Assembly: GCA_002256345.1 (NCBI GenBank)
Contig: NKIY01000002.1
Location: 558,001 to 622,000, forward strand
Direction of reading: 5' to 3'
DNA from: Bradyrhizobiaceae bacterium PARB1
GTDB lineage: Bacteria; Pseudomonadota; Alphaproteobacteria; Rhizobiales; Xanthobacteraceae
DNA length: 64,000 nucleotides
Part shown: positions 1 to 8,595 of the stretch, piece by piece
Numbering within the stretch: position 1 is the first letter of the stretch
Layout of the letters: each line of letters opens with the position of its first letter
Translations under genes and position numbers: made by a program
Notes under the pieces: generated by a model
What the model was told of the DNA's origin: nothing
What the model saw: the letters and a program-made list of their open reading frames with translations, nothing else
The model's database searches: none

Positions 1-280
1 TCCGGTAGGCGATGCTGTCCGCCTCGGAGGTCCCCGGCGTCTCGAAGGTAATCCGCGGCCGGCCGAGAAGTTCGCCGTCCCGCTTCAGGCTGAACAGCAC
101 GGTGATCTGCATGCCGGGATGGCCGGGCGGCAGCTCCGGCCCGCGCCAGCATTCCTTCAGCCGCAGGAAGATCCCGTCCAGCGTGCTCACCGCCTCGGCC
201 TGCGCCGAAGCGGTATTCACATGGGCGGACCCGGCCAGCATCCATACTGCGAGGAGGACGATATGTCCGCGCCGCAGCAT
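1..280 (-). CDS. Partial secreted protein, possibly with a TonB C-terminal-like domain
   Basis: The gene starts with ATG at 280, six bases after the stop of the cyclophilin gene upstream, and runs off the window's left edge; 93 residues are visible. Residues 1-27 form a signal peptide: a basic start, a hydrophobic core (IVLLAVWMLAGSA) and an Ala-x-Ala-type end. The mature part has one Cys followed by Trp-Arg, then a strand-rich stretch (ITVLFSLKRDGELLGRPRIT) that resembles the start of a TonB_C fold. The domain call is inference because the end is missing. Tight spacing suggests co-transcription with coaD and the cyclophilin, and a periplasmic location. Confidence 0.6.
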   Translation of the reverse strand, partial: MLRRGHIVLLAVWMLAGSAHVNTASAQAEAVSTLDGIFLRLKECWRGPELPPGHPGMQITVLFSLKRDGELLGRPRITFETPGTSEADSIAYR

Positions 281-286
281 CGCGCC

Positions 287-877
287 TCACTTGATATCGG
301 AGGCAACCCGCACGGTGACCATCTTGTCGGGATCGGTGACCGAGCCCGAGGCAGAGCCCGGAGGCGCCTTCTTGAGCTTGTCCACCACATCCATGCCCGA
401 TACGACATCACCGACCACGGTATATTTGCCATTCAGCGACGAGCCATCAGCGAACATGATGAAGAACTGCGAATTCGCCGAATCCGGATCGCCCGCACGC
501 GCCATGCCGACCACGCCGCGCTTATACGGCACCTGCGAGAACTCGGCCTTGAGGTTCGGATATTTCGATCCGCCGGTGCCGTTGAAATTCTTGCCGTCGC
601 CGGTCTGCGCCATGAAGCCGTCCATCACGCGGTGGAACGGCACGTTGTTGTAGTAGCCTTCGCGCGCCAGGAGCTTGATCCGCTCGGCATGCTGCGGAGC
701 GATGTCCGGACGCAGCTTGACGACGATGCGGCCCTTGGTCGTGTCGATGACAATGGCGTTCGCCTTGTCGAGACCGGCCGGCAGCGGCGCAGCGGCGGGA
801 GCCTGTGTGGCAGGCGCCTGCGCGAAAGCGGGGACCGCGGAAAGCAGTACGGCAGCGAGGGCGAGAGTACGGATCAT
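287..877 (-). CDS. Exported cyclophilin-type peptidyl-prolyl cis-trans isomerase
   Basis: 196 residues. Residues 1-20 are a signal peptide ending AFAQ, followed by an Ala/Pro-rich linker to about residue 35, so the enzyme should act in the periplasm on proline isomerisation of exported proteins. The cyclophilin fold follows, with the catalytic FHRVMDGFMAQTGD segment at residues 81-94 (Arg83 is the expected catalytic Arg), a GTGG turn near 100-103, and an ANSQFFI segment matching the conserved SQFFI core. Family membership is clear from these motifs; the choice between ppiA and ppiB names is not, so no symbol is given. It lies 27 bases downstream of coaD on the same strand and 6 bases upstream of the next gene, which suggests an operon. 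Confidence 0.93.
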   Translation of the reverse strand: MIRTLALAAVLLSAVPAFAQAPATQAPAAAPLPAGLDKANAIVIDTTKGRIVVKLRPDIAPQHAERIKLLAREGYYNNVPFHRVMDGFMAQTGDGKNFNGTGGSKYPNLKAEFSQVPYKRGVVGMARAGDPDSANSQFFIMFADGSSLNGKYTVVGDVVSGMDVVDKLKKAPPGSASGSVTDPDKMVTVRVASDIK

Positions 878-904
878 GACAACTCCGGATGCGAAGGATG
901 CCGG

Positions 905-1402
905 TTAACCGGCGAATTTGGATGTAAGGGCCTTTGCGACGGCGTCCGGCACGAAGGCCGAGACGTCCCCCTGCATGGCAGCGATCTGACGGACCAGTGT
1001 GGCGGTGATCGGGCGGACTGCGACCGAGGCTGGTAAGAACACCGTTTGCACACCGGGTGCCATCGCCTCGTTCATGCCGACGATCTGCATTTCGTAATCG
1101 AGATCGGTGCCGTCGCGCAGGCCGCGGATCATGATGGTGGCGCCGAGTTCCACCGCGAGCGTGGTGGTGAGATTGTCGTAGGTGACGCAGTCGAACTGGC
1201 ACCCGGCCTTGTCGGCGATCGGCCCGAACACCTGCTTGATCATCTCGAGCCGCTCTTCGGTGGAGAACAGCGGCTTCTTGCCGGGATGCACGCCGACGGC
1301 GACGACGAGCTTGTCGCACAGGCCGACGGCATGACGGACCACGTCGAGGTGGCCATTGGTGACGGGATCGAACGATCCGGGATAGAGCGCGATACGTGTC
1401 AT
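905..1402 (-). CDS. coaD: Phosphopantetheine adenylyltransferase
   Basis: 165 residues. CoaD transfers AMP from ATP to 4'-phosphopantetheine to give dephospho-CoA, the penultimate step of coenzyme A synthesis in the cytoplasm. The N-terminus [20 protein letters not shown] carries the nucleotidyltransferase signature, with the T/H-x-G-H equivalent at NGH (residues 16-18). [14 protein letters not shown] and the late ITATLVR segment are also typical of CoaD. Length is normal. The reading frame extends further upstream, but the ATG at 1402 begins exactly at the conserved start of the family, so it was chosen. In relatives I remember coaD following gyrA closely; here about 10 kb of other genes lie between them. 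Confidence 0.96.
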   Translation of the reverse strand: MTRIALYPGSFDPVTNGHLDVVRHAVGLCDKLVVAVGVHPGKKPLFSTEERLEMIKQVFGPIADKAGCQFDCVTYDNLTTTLAVELGATIMIRGLRDGTDLDYEMQIVGMNEAMAPGVQTVFLPASVAVRPITATLVRQIAAMQGDVSAFVPDAVAKALTSKFAG

Positions 1403-1726
1403 GCGCTCACACCTAGCCTGCCGAAGGTGCCCCCGCAAGCGGCGTTGGTTCCACCCAGGACGCCCTGCCCGCCCGACAATATTTTTCGAACCGCCTCGAA
1501 CCGGAATGCCGCTCGGCGCGTCTACTGGGCATCCGGGACGAGGCTGAAAACACTCGCTTTTCGGCGAAGTGTGTCGTCGCGAGCAGATGGATGAAACACA
1601 AACCGGCCGAGACGAAACCAGTTCGCCCGGTGACGACAATCTCCCGAAACCGGCCCTGACTAATCAGGCAGGCATAGGGACCGACGAACAACCGGGTCAA
1701 AATGACCCAACTGACAGGGGACCGTC
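1403..1726. other. Intergenic region between divergent coaD and a small secreted-protein gene
   Basis: No convincing gene in 324 bases. It must hold the promoters for coaD (leftward) and for the small secreted protein (rightward). I could not assign a promoter or operator with confidence. Confidence 0.4.
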
Positions 1727-1984
1727 ATGATCAAGGCTCTTTCTGCCGTTGCGATCGCAGCTTTCATTGCCGCCGCCGTCACCGTTCTCCCCGGCTTCGC
1801 GCCACGGGTCGAAGCGTCGGTTCCGGTGGCCCTGGCCAAGGCTGACCGTCTGGACGTCAAGGCTGTCGGACGCACCTGCTCCGAACAGGCCTGGCCAAAT
1901 TTCGAAGCCGCCTGCCTGCGCAACGCCGCGACCAGGGTGATCAACATCAGCGAGGTCCGCGTGGTGACCACCGATCGTCACTAG
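1727..1984 (+). CDS. Small secreted protein of unknown function
   Basis: 85 residues starting with ATG at 1727, after an AGGGGAC ribosome binding site. Residues 1-30 look like a signal peptide: Lys3, a long Ala/Val/Ile core and an Ala-Ser end. The mature part is about 55 residues with two cysteines, in GRTCSEQAWPNFEAACLR, spaced so that a disulfide is possible. I recall similar short proteins with a CSEQAWPNFE-like segment in Bradyrhizobium relatives, but no function. A strong hairpin terminator directly follows, so it is probably a single-gene transcript. Confidence 0.7.
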   Translation: MIKALSAVAIAAFIAAAVTVLPGFAPRVEASVPVALAKADRLDVKAVGRTCSEQAWPNFEAACLRNAATRVINISEVRVVTTDRH

Positions 1985-2001
1985 CTCGGCACAGCAACAT
2001 C

Positions 2002-2042
2002 GCATCAAAAAGCCCGCGGCATGACCGCGGGCTTTTTGATGC
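2002..2042. terminator. Bidirectional hairpin terminator
   Basis: A near-perfect palindrome: GCATCAAAAAGCCCGCGG, a five-base loop CATGA, then the complementary arm ending in TTTTTGATGC. It has an A-run and a T-run on opposite sides, so it can end transcription from the small gene on the plus strand and serve as a terminator for the convergent membrane-protein gene on the minus strand. Confidence 0.9.
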
Positions 2043-2069
2043 GCGCTCCCCTGCCGGCAGCGGATTCTT

Positions 2070-3398
2070 CTAGACAACATAGCGCGTCGACGCGTCCTGC
2101 CGGCGGAACAGCGCTGACACGAGGATCATGAAAAGCGTCAGGTTGAGGAAGCGTCCGGCGAACGATCCGAACGTATTGACGAGCATCAAATAGACGATCA
2201 TCGGCATGATCACGTGCGGCTCCAGACGACGGAAGGCATCGCGGAATACGAGCAGCAGGCCGAGCACGATCAGAGATGAGATGACCACACCCTGATAGAT
2301 GCTGATATGGACGAAGGGATTTTCAATGCCCCACTCCATGCCGAACGAATACATCTGCGATCGGATATAGTCGGGATCTGGTCCCCACAGGAAATCCCCC
2401 CAGCTGAAAGACCCCCATAGCGGGAACATCACGAGACGGCTGCGGGCGCTGCCCCCGTCTTCGGTGAACCGCTCGAGCAGCTGGTCGAAAAAGCCGGCAA
2501 GCGCAAGCGCCGTCACGATGGCAATGCCCAGCGGGATCGCGGCAATCGCCATCATCACCGTGCCCCGCGAGAACCTGTGACCGGCGGCAAATTTGATGGC
2601 CTGCCACGATAGGGCGACCATGAGAATGATGAGCGTCACAACCAGCGCCGTGCGCCCACCGAACGCGACCATCGCCGCCGCCTGCAAAACGATCATCGGC
2701 GTCCGCCATCCCGCCTGCAGCAACTTGCCGCCGCCAACCAGCAGGCTGACAATATAGATGCAGGTGATCGTCGCCGCATGCAGGGGATGGCCGAGCAGCG
2801 CTACCGCGCGCGCCTCGATGGTGGTCGTGCCATCCGGAGAATAGGTTGTGAGCGGGAAAACCATGATGCCGGACACCAGCTCGAAGATCGCAAGCATCGC
2901 ATTCACGGCAAAGAACCCGTGCAGGAACCGCTCGAGCTTTACCATGCCTTCAGGCGGGACGAATGGCAGCAGCATGCAACACAGAAACAGATGCAGATCG
3001 GTGTCGAAATACATGCCGAAGCCATTGCGCCCGCCGAGAACGATATTGATGAAGGCGAAGGTCGCCGCACAGAAGAAGAAAATGGTGCCCAGCTTTGTCG
3101 CGAGATAATAGCTGACCAGGTCGCGCTTGCGCGGATACGAGACGACGAAGACCGAGAACAGGACGACAATGAAATAGGTCGCCGGGTGTATCTTCGTGAT
3201 CTGCGAGCCTTCGATCGCCGAATAGTCGTAACCGAGGGTGTCGAGCACCGTTCCGGAAAAGACGAAAACAAGCAGGAAGTAGACGGCCAACATCTTCTGG
3301 ATGTTCGGGCCGGCAAAAGGCAAGCGTAGCCTGACGGGCTGGACCTGCGACGACGTGCGCTGCACTGGCGCGGCGCTATCGGCCGTGTGGTCGCTCAT
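2070..3398 (-). CDS. O-antigen ligase/polymerase-like integral membrane protein
   Basis: 442 residues. After a hydrophilic N-terminus of about 30 residues there are about ten to twelve hydrophobic membrane segments (for example MLAVYFLLVFVFSGTVL and ATYFIVVLFSVFVVSY). A hydrophilic loop near residues 310-360 (FTEDGGSARSRLVMFPLW) lies where Wzy_C/WaaL-type proteins carry their large periplasmic loop, including an Arg-rich SRLVM segment. This topology fits the O-antigen ligase/polymerase superfamily acting on exported polysaccharide in the inner membrane. Substrate cannot be told. A methyltransferase gene lies upstream on the same strand, which may modify a sugar or lipid of the same polymer (inference). 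Confidence 0.7.
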   Translation of the reverse strand: MSDHTADSAAPVQRTSSQVQPVRLRLPFAGPNIQKMLAVYFLLVFVFSGTVLDTLGYDYSAIEGSQITKIHPATYFIVVLFSVFVVSYPRKRDLVSYYLATKLGTIFFFCAATFAFINIVLGGRNGFGMYFDTDLHLFLCCMLLPFVPPEGMVKLERFLHGFFAVNAMLAIFELVSGIMVFPLTTYSPDGTTTIEARAVALLGHPLHAATITCIYIVSLLVGGGKLLQAGWRTPMIVLQAAAMVAFGGRTALVVTLIILMVALSWQAIKFAAGHRFSRGTVMMAIAAIPLGIAIVTALALAGFFDQLLERFTEDGGSARSRLVMFPLWGSFSWGDFLWGPDPDYIRSQMYSFGMEWGIENPFVHISIYQGVVISSLIVLGLLLVFRDAFRRLEPHVIMPMIVYLMLVNTFGSFAGRFLNLTLFMILVSALFRRQDASTRYVV

Positions 3399-3550
3399 TG
3401 TCGCGCTGCGATGTCAGCAGGCTTTGCGCATGTCCTTCGCTCCGCCAACATCACCACTCCACGTCATCCGCGACCGCGTCGAGGTAAACCCATTACAGTT
3501 AACGCCACGCTAAGACATGAGGCAACGCTGGCGGCGACGCGGTCGAAATT

Positions 3551-4237
3551 CTAGCGGCTGGTCGCAACGAACGACTTCGGCACGCCCAGCAGACGCTCAA
3601 CGATGATCTTCGCATTCGGGAACAGGCTATCGACCATCGCGCGGTCGAGCATGCTCGCATGTTCGACTGCCCACATGCCATCCGTGACCGTCTCAGCTTT
3701 GCTCTTTGCCCAGCCGAGCCGGTAGTTCCGCGCGATCCAGAGCTGCATGGGCGCCGGAAGCCAGTGATAGAATGCCATGCTCTGATGCGGCTCCCACGGA
3801 AACCAGAAGTTCGGTGTCTGGTGGAAATAATGCGGGGCGACGCGGGTCGTTTCGCGCGCAAAGGCCAGCTTGTTGTGCCAATTGCCGACATGCTCGATGA
3901 CGGAATTGGAATGGCAGATGTCGTAGCTGTTGTCAGCGAACGGCATGTCGCAGCCATTGCCTTCGACGGCATTGAAGCGCTGCGTGTTCCTGATCGGACG
4001 AATGTCGCCCTTCAGGTTCAGAAGATCGATCTGGACCTTGTGCTGCGTGAGATAGTCCTCGCCCAGCATGTCCCAGTAATATTCCATGCCGCCGACATCG
4101 AGAATCCTGACGACGCCCTTCTCGGCATGAACCGTTTCAATCAGGCGCCGCAACGGCGCGCTGCGACGGGCACGAAATCGCGAACCGAGGCTGTTTGGAT
4201 TGTCGTAATCACCAATGATCTGCCCGATACGGCGCAT
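3551..4237 (-). CDS. Class I SAM-dependent methyltransferase
   Basis: 228 residues, ATG at 4237. A SAM-binding motif I is visible as VRILDVGGMEYYW (residues 43-55), and a motif around DMPFADNSYDICHSNSVIEH (about 95-114) matches the Methyltransf_11 pattern in which the Asp-x-Cys/Val strand is followed by VIEHV. The C-terminal half, rich in aromatic residues (HQTPNFWFPWEPHQ), resembles methyltransferases found in polysaccharide gene clusters. Target unknown. It precedes the O-antigen-ligase-like gene on the same strand with about 150 bases between. Confidence 0.8.
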   Translation of the reverse strand: MRRIGQIIGDYDNPNSLGSRFRARRSAPLRRLIETVHAEKGVVRILDVGGMEYYWDMLGEDYLTQHKVQIDLLNLKGDIRPIRNTQRFNAVEGNGCDMPFADNSYDICHSNSVIEHVGNWHNKLAFARETTRVAPHYFHQTPNFWFPWEPHQSMAFYHWLPAPMQLWIARNYRLGWAKSKAETVTDGMWAVEHASMLDRAMVDSLFPNAKIIVERLLGVPKSFVATSR

Positions 4238-4482
4238 GTGGTGCCTCCATATATTCAGTATTGCGTCTCAGTAGACGACCGAAAGATACAAGTCAGCTCA
4301 AACAAGCATATAACTACCGCGAATTGCGCGAGATGCTTAACCCGGCCCAACCACGATCTCATAATCAGCAACGCATCACGCGAGCCCCGCGACGTCTTTC
4401 TCTCGAATATTTGGTAATTGAATAAAATTGCAGATGTCTCGTCGCTGCCGAGATCAGAAAGCTGCTCATGAGGAACGGCATC

Positions 4483-4968
4483 ATGTCGATGCGCAATCGA
4501 GACCCCACCGGGGGCGAATGCATCATCCGCACAACCCTGCCTTCCGATGCCCCTGAGATCAGCAGGGTAATCATCCATGCGCTCAGGGAAACCAACAGCC
4601 GGGACTACACGCCAGAGATCATCGCACGCGTCGAACGCAGCTTTGCGCCGGAGGCGATCCGGGATTTTCTGACGAGGCGGACGATGTTCACCGCCGAGAT
4701 TGCCGGCCAGATCATGGGCACAGCCAGTCTGGACCAGAATGTCGTGCGAACCGTCTTCGTTGCGCCGGATGCTCAGGGTCGCGGGATCGGCCGACGATTG
4801 ATGGCGGCCGTGATCCGCAAAGCTCAAGCACGTCATGTGGCAGTCCTGTCCGTACCGTCGACGGTAACGGCTGAACCGTTCTACGCGCGGCTCGGCTTCA
4901 AAGCCGTCCGTGATTCCTGGCATGGCGATGAGCGGACCATCATCATGCAATTGAGGTTCGCGAAATAA
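4483..4968 (+). CDS. GNAT family N-acetyltransferase
   Basis: 161 residues from the ATG at 4483, preceded by AGGA eight bases upstream; an in-frame ATG at 4468 would add five residues and has no comparable site. The GNAT acetyl-CoA-binding motif A is clear: VRTVFVAPDAQGRGIGRRLM, with the Q/R-x-x-G-x-G/A pattern QGRGIG. The C-terminal strand and helix (PFYARLGFKAV) are also typical. It probably acetylates a small amine or protein N-terminus using acetyl-CoA; the substrate cannot be inferred. It is transcribed away from the methyltransferase gene. Confidence 0.85.
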   Translation: MSMRNRDPTGGECIIRTTLPSDAPEISRVIIHALRETNSRDYTPEIIARVERSFAPEAIRDFLTRRTMFTAEIAGQIMGTASLDQNVVRTVFVAPDAQGRGIGRRLMAAVIRKAQARHVAVLSVPSTVTAEPFYARLGFKAVRDSWHGDERTIIMQLRFAK

Positions 4969-5258
4969 CACATCTGACCGCACGTCCCTCAGGTGGCATC
5001 ACCAACATTGATCTTGCAGGACAGACGAGTCTCGCGCGCTACCTCACTGCAACAGAAGCCTGCCGCCCTCATTCAACCTCAAGAAGAACGAACGTCGCCG
5101 AAGCAACCTCCATAGTCCACCCCAGCTGCCCCATCGTACCATTCTTTTAAATGACGCTTCTGCATCAGCATTTTCTTGATGTTGTGAATGGCCTCGGCAA
5201 CCAGTTCTGATAGCTTGCAAAATACGGGCGACGTCAAAATCCGACTGGAGCCGGGATT
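4969..5258. other. Intergenic region without a supported gene
   Basis: 290 bases between the acetyltransferase and a small plus-strand gene. A minus-strand open frame crosses it and the next gene, but its composition (Ser/Pro/Arg-rich, no domain) does not look coding. Confidence 0.4.
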
Positions 5259-5453
5259 GTGAGCAAGCGATGCACCAGACTATCGTTTGAGTATCGTCAG
5301 CGTGCAGCGGAGGTTGGACGTTCGGCGATGAGAGCGATTGAGGACGTGGAGATGCTGCGTTTGCTTCACCAGGCGCTGTCCTGGATTCAGCTCGCGGAAA
5401 ACGAAGAAGCAATCGCCGAATCCGAACGCCACGACCGCATCTCGGTCAGCTGA
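5259..5453 (+). CDS. Small conserved hypothetical protein
   Basis: 64 residues from a GTG at 5259, with CTGGAG about ten bases upstream acting as the ribosome binding site. The sequence has the look of a small helical rhizobial family: an FEYRQRAAEV segment, then LRLLHQALSWIQLAENEEAI, whose amphipathic pattern ends in a 'W-x-x-LAENEE' motif that I recall from short proteins encoded widely in Bradyrhizobium. No signal peptide or membrane segment, so probably cytoplasmic. Function unknown. The opposite-strand frame here is likely non-coding. Confidence 0.5.
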   Translation: MSKRCTRLSFEYRQRAAEVGRSAMRAIEDVEMLRLLHQALSWIQLAENEEAIAESERHDRISVS

Positions 5454-5541
5454 CACTCAGCTCAGGGCTGCTCCGGCGAGGTCGAGCTGACACGCGTTCG
5501 GAATCCAGAACAGCTGCAAACTCTTCCGATTGGTTCGTGCC

Positions 5542-6435
5542 TTAACGACCGGCACCCGCGGGATGCGGGGCCTTTTCAAAACACGCGATCAGCATTTCGG
5601 TGAGGACTCGCACCTTTCGTGCCGGATGCTGACTTGGCGGACGGATGACATAGATGCCTGCCGGTGGTGGTGGATATCGCGTCATGACCGGAACAAGCGC
5701 GCCGGAGGCCACATGCTCATGCGTGATACCATCGGGAAGCCAGGCGATGCCGAGTCCTGCAAGTGCTGCGGCGACGAGAGCGGTGCCATTGTCGGCCTTG
5801 AAACGCCCCTGCGGACGCACCGTGATAATCTTGTCACCGTCCATGAATTGCCAGGCTTCGGTGCCCTGCATGAGTGCCTGATGGGCGACGAGCTCGTCTG
5901 GCGTCCCAGGCTCTCCCTGCGCTTTGATATAGTCCGGGCTCGCAACCAGTTTCCCGTAAAACGGCCCGACAAGGCGTGCGATCAGGTTTGAATCCTGCAG
6001 ATAGCCGAACCGGATCGCGCAATCGAACCCCTCCGCGACGAGATCGACGAAGCGATCGCTGTAGGACGTATGGACGTGAAGCTGCGGATGGCGCCGCGCC
6101 ATGTCCGCGAGCACGGGCGCAAGGTGCGTCGGGCCGAAGGTCAGCGGCGCAGCAATGCGCAGTCGGCCGCAAAGCTCGCCATCGGGCATGATCAGTTCTC
6201 GGGCCGCATCGATCTCGGCGCAGGCCCGCGCGGCATGGTCGCGAAATGCCACCCCGGCTTCCGTGAGAGCGGCGCCGCGCGTGGTTCGTGCAAGAAGCTG
6301 CACGCCAAGTTCCGCCTCAATGCGAGCGAGCTGCCGGCTGACGATCGACTTGGAGACGCCCAGCCGGCGTGCCGCAGGCGAAACGCCCCCGGCATTGGCA
6401 ACTTCCACGAATGTCCGCAGCTCTTCGATATCCAC
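5542..6435 (-). CDS. LysR family transcriptional regulator
   Basis: 297 residues when started at the GTG at 6435, which gives the usual LysR beginning V/M-DIEELRTFVEV and has GGGGAA nine bases upstream; a GTG at 6459 would add eight residues. The winged helix-turn-helix occupies residues 1-60 (SPAARRLGVSKSIVSRQLARIEAELG), followed by a periplasmic-binding-like effector domain (about 85-290). The protein lies divergent from the isochorismatase-like gene with about 150 bases between, the classic arrangement in which a LysR regulator controls its neighbour. Target and effector are inference; I could not pick a T-N11-A operator with confidence. Confidence 0.9.
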   Translation of the reverse strand: MDIEELRTFVEVANAGGVSPAARRLGVSKSIVSRQLARIEAELGVQLLARTTRGAALTEAGVAFRDHAARACAEIDAARELIMPDGELCGRLRIAAPLTFGPTHLAPVLADMARRHPQLHVHTSYSDRFVDLVAEGFDCAIRFGYLQDSNLIARLVGPFYGKLVASPDYIKAQGEPGTPDELVAHQALMQGTEAWQFMDGDKIITVRPQGRFKADNGTALVAAALAGLGIAWLPDGITHEHVASGALVPVMTRYPPPPAGIYVIRPPSQHPARKVRVLTEMLIACFEKAPHPAGAGR

Positions 6436-6583
6436 TCGGCGTTCCCCGTTCCGCGACACAGCTTGCCAGTGAAGGGCACTACCCCATCACCGCGGCGAAC
6501 GGCAATACCGCGTCAGGCAGTGTCGACCTTGTCGCATGTCTTCCGAAAATCAGCCCCGCTCTATGGCAGCAGAGGATGTATCC

Positions 6584-7237
6584 ATGACCTTTCGCAACGG
6601 CCTCAAGTCGCTTCTTCGTCCCGAAGACTCGGTCCTCGTTCTGATCGATCACCAGCCCTATCAGCTCGCCAATCTGAACAGCCACGATCCGCATGCTGTG
6701 GTCAATGCATCGGCAGCTTTGGCCAAGGCCGCCAAGCTGTTCAATGTTCCCACCATCCTGACCAGCGTGATCGCTGAGCGCGGCGGTCTGCTGTTCCCTC
6801 AAATCACCGACGTGTTCCCCGGCCAGGAGGTGATCGACCGCACCTTCATCAACACCTGGGAAGACCAGAAGGTCGTCGACGCCGTCAAGGCGACGGGTCG
6901 CAAGCAGTTGATCATCGCAGGCCTGTGGACCGAGATCTGCGTGGCGATGCCCGTAATTCAGGCGCTTGGCGAGGGCTGGGACGTCACGGTGATCACCGAC
7001 GCGTCGGGCGGCACCTCGGTCGAAGCGCATGAGGTCGCGATCCAGCGCATGATCGCGGCCGGCGCCAATATGATGACCTGGCTGGCGCTGGCAGCCGAGT
7101 GGCAGCGCGACTGGGCACGGACCGAAACGGCAGGCAAGATGACGGAAGTGCTGGGACAGCACGCGGCCGGCAGCGGCATCGCCTATTTCTGGGAGCAGCA
7201 ACTCCTCAACACGCCGGTGCCGAAGAGCGCAGGCTGA
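6584..7237 (+). CDS. Isochorismatase-like cysteine hydrolase (YcaC type)
   Basis: 217 residues from the ATG at 6584 (MTFRNGL); upstream in-frame starts lengthen it without adding conserved sequence. The fold's catalytic Asp is in VLVLIDHQ (Asp22) and the nucleophilic Cys in AGLWTEICVAMP (Cys119), the arrangement of the YcaC branch of isochorismatase-like hydrolases. These cytoplasmic enzymes hydrolyse amide or vinyl-ether bonds; this branch has no settled substrate. It is divergent from a LysR regulator and followed by a flavin-dependent oxidoreductase, so the three may form a small catabolic or detoxification unit (inference). Confidence 0.85.
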   Translation: MTFRNGLKSLLRPEDSVLVLIDHQPYQLANLNSHDPHAVVNASAALAKAAKLFNVPTILTSVIAERGGLLFPQITDVFPGQEVIDRTFINTWEDQKVVDAVKATGRKQLIIAGLWTEICVAMPVIQALGEGWDVTVITDASGGTSVEAHEVAIQRMIAAGANMMTWLALAAEWQRDWARTETAGKMTEVLGQHAAGSGIAYFWEQQLLNTPVPKSAG

Positions 7238-7354
7238 TACGAGCGGGGATGACGGGAACGCAAATCTTGCACACCGGTCTCGCCATCCCATTTGACCGAA
7301 CATCACGCTCGGCGCGGTCCGCCGCGCCGACACATGAATATGGAAATGACACCC

Positions 7355-8395
7355 ATGGAAATCGGCATCGACAGTTTTGCAGCCATCCTCCCCGATCCCA
7401 CCACGGGACAACTCCCATCGGCGACCGATCGCATGGCCGACCTCCTCGACGAGGTCGAGGTCGCCGACCGCTCCGGGCTCGATGTGTTCGGCATCGGTGA
7501 ACACCATCGTGCCGAGTTTCTCGATTCCGCGCCCGCGATCATCCTGGCCGCGGCTGCAGCACGCACGCAAAACATCCGGCTGACCAGCGCGGTGACAGTG
7601 CTGAGCGCCGCCGATCCCGTGCGCGTGTTTCAGGAATTCGCGACAGTCGACCTGATTTCCAAGGGCCGCGCCGAACTTGTCGTCGGCCGCGGCTCGTTCG
7701 GCGAATCCTATCCGCTGTTCGGCCTGGACACGCGGGACTATGACGAACTCTTTGCAGAGAAGCTCGATCTGTTCCGGAAGCTCGGCGAGACGAAGCACCT
7801 CATCTGGAAAGGCCGCTTTCGTGCAGCGCTCGAGGGCCAGGGTGTCTATCCGCGTCCGCATCAAGCCCGGCTGCCGCTCTGGATCGGCGTCGGCGGCACG
7901 CCGGAATCTTTCGCGCGCGCCGGCACGCTCGGCCTTCCGCTGATGGTCGCGATCATCGGCGGCACGTTCGAGCGCTTTCGCCCGCTGGTCGATCTCTATC
8001 GTGAAACCGGCCTGCGCGCCGGGCACAATCCCGACGAACTCAAGGTGGGCGTGCATGCGATGGGCTTCGTCGGCGAGACCAACGCTGCCGCGAAAGACGC
8101 CTTCTTCCCCGGCTGGGCGCATCTGACCGCGAAGATCGGCCGCGAACGCGGCTGGTCGCCGCCGACGCGCCAGCAATTCGAAGCCATGGCCGGCCCGGAA
8201 GGTGCATTTCTGGTTGGCGATCCCGCAACGGTCGCCACCAAGATGCGCCATGCCGACGAAGCACTAGGCGGCGTCTCGCGCATCACCTTCCAGATGAGCA
8301 CCGCCTCGCTCGAAACGGCCGCGATGAAGCGCTCGATCGAGCTATTGGGGACCGAAGTGGCTCCGCTCATTCGGGCCGCGCAAGCGGGTACATGA
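7355..8395 (+). CDS. Luciferase-like (LLM class) flavin-dependent oxidoreductase
   Basis: 346 residues from the ATG at 7355, with GGAA nine bases upstream; ATGs at 7334 and 7292 are less well placed. The bacterial luciferase-like TIM barrel is recognisable from DVFGIGEHHRAEF (about residues 44-56), LTSAVTVLSAADPVRVFQEFATVDLISKGRAELVVGRGSF and IGVGGTPESFARAG. Members use FMNH2 or F420 in cytoplasmic monooxygenation; the GEHH segment is typical of the FMN group. Together with the preceding hydrolase it suggests an oxidative route whose substrate is unknown. Confidence 0.88.
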   Translation: MEIGIDSFAAILPDPTTGQLPSATDRMADLLDEVEVADRSGLDVFGIGEHHRAEFLDSAPAIILAAAAARTQNIRLTSAVTVLSAADPVRVFQEFATVDLISKGRAELVVGRGSFGESYPLFGLDTRDYDELFAEKLDLFRKLGETKHLIWKGRFRAALEGQGVYPRPHQARLPLWIGVGGTPESFARAGTLGLPLMVAIIGGTFERFRPLVDLYRETGLRAGHNPDELKVGVHAMGFVGETNAAAKDAFFPGWAHLTAKIGRERGWSPPTRQQFEAMAGPEGAFLVGDPATVATKMRHADEALGGVSRITFQMSTASLETAAMKRSIELLGTEVAPLIRAAQAGT

Positions 8396-8595
8396 GAAGC
8401 GCTGCATTTCTCATGCGGCGCGTGACATCCCTCATCGCGACCTGAACCCGACGCGCTGAATTGCCGCACACATGGCGGCATCGGACAAAGCCGCCAAAGT
8501 CATCTACTGTGCCCGCGACACATTGCGCGAACACGTGCAGCCAGGTGCAGGGCACGCCGGATTGAGACATCCGGCCGATCGACGAAAGAGGTGAA

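Noticed and set aside
6479-8251. A 590-codon minus-strand frame opposite the isochorismatase and luciferase-like genes
   Set aside because: Its translation is Arg/Gly/Ala-rich without domains and it crosses two well-supported genes.
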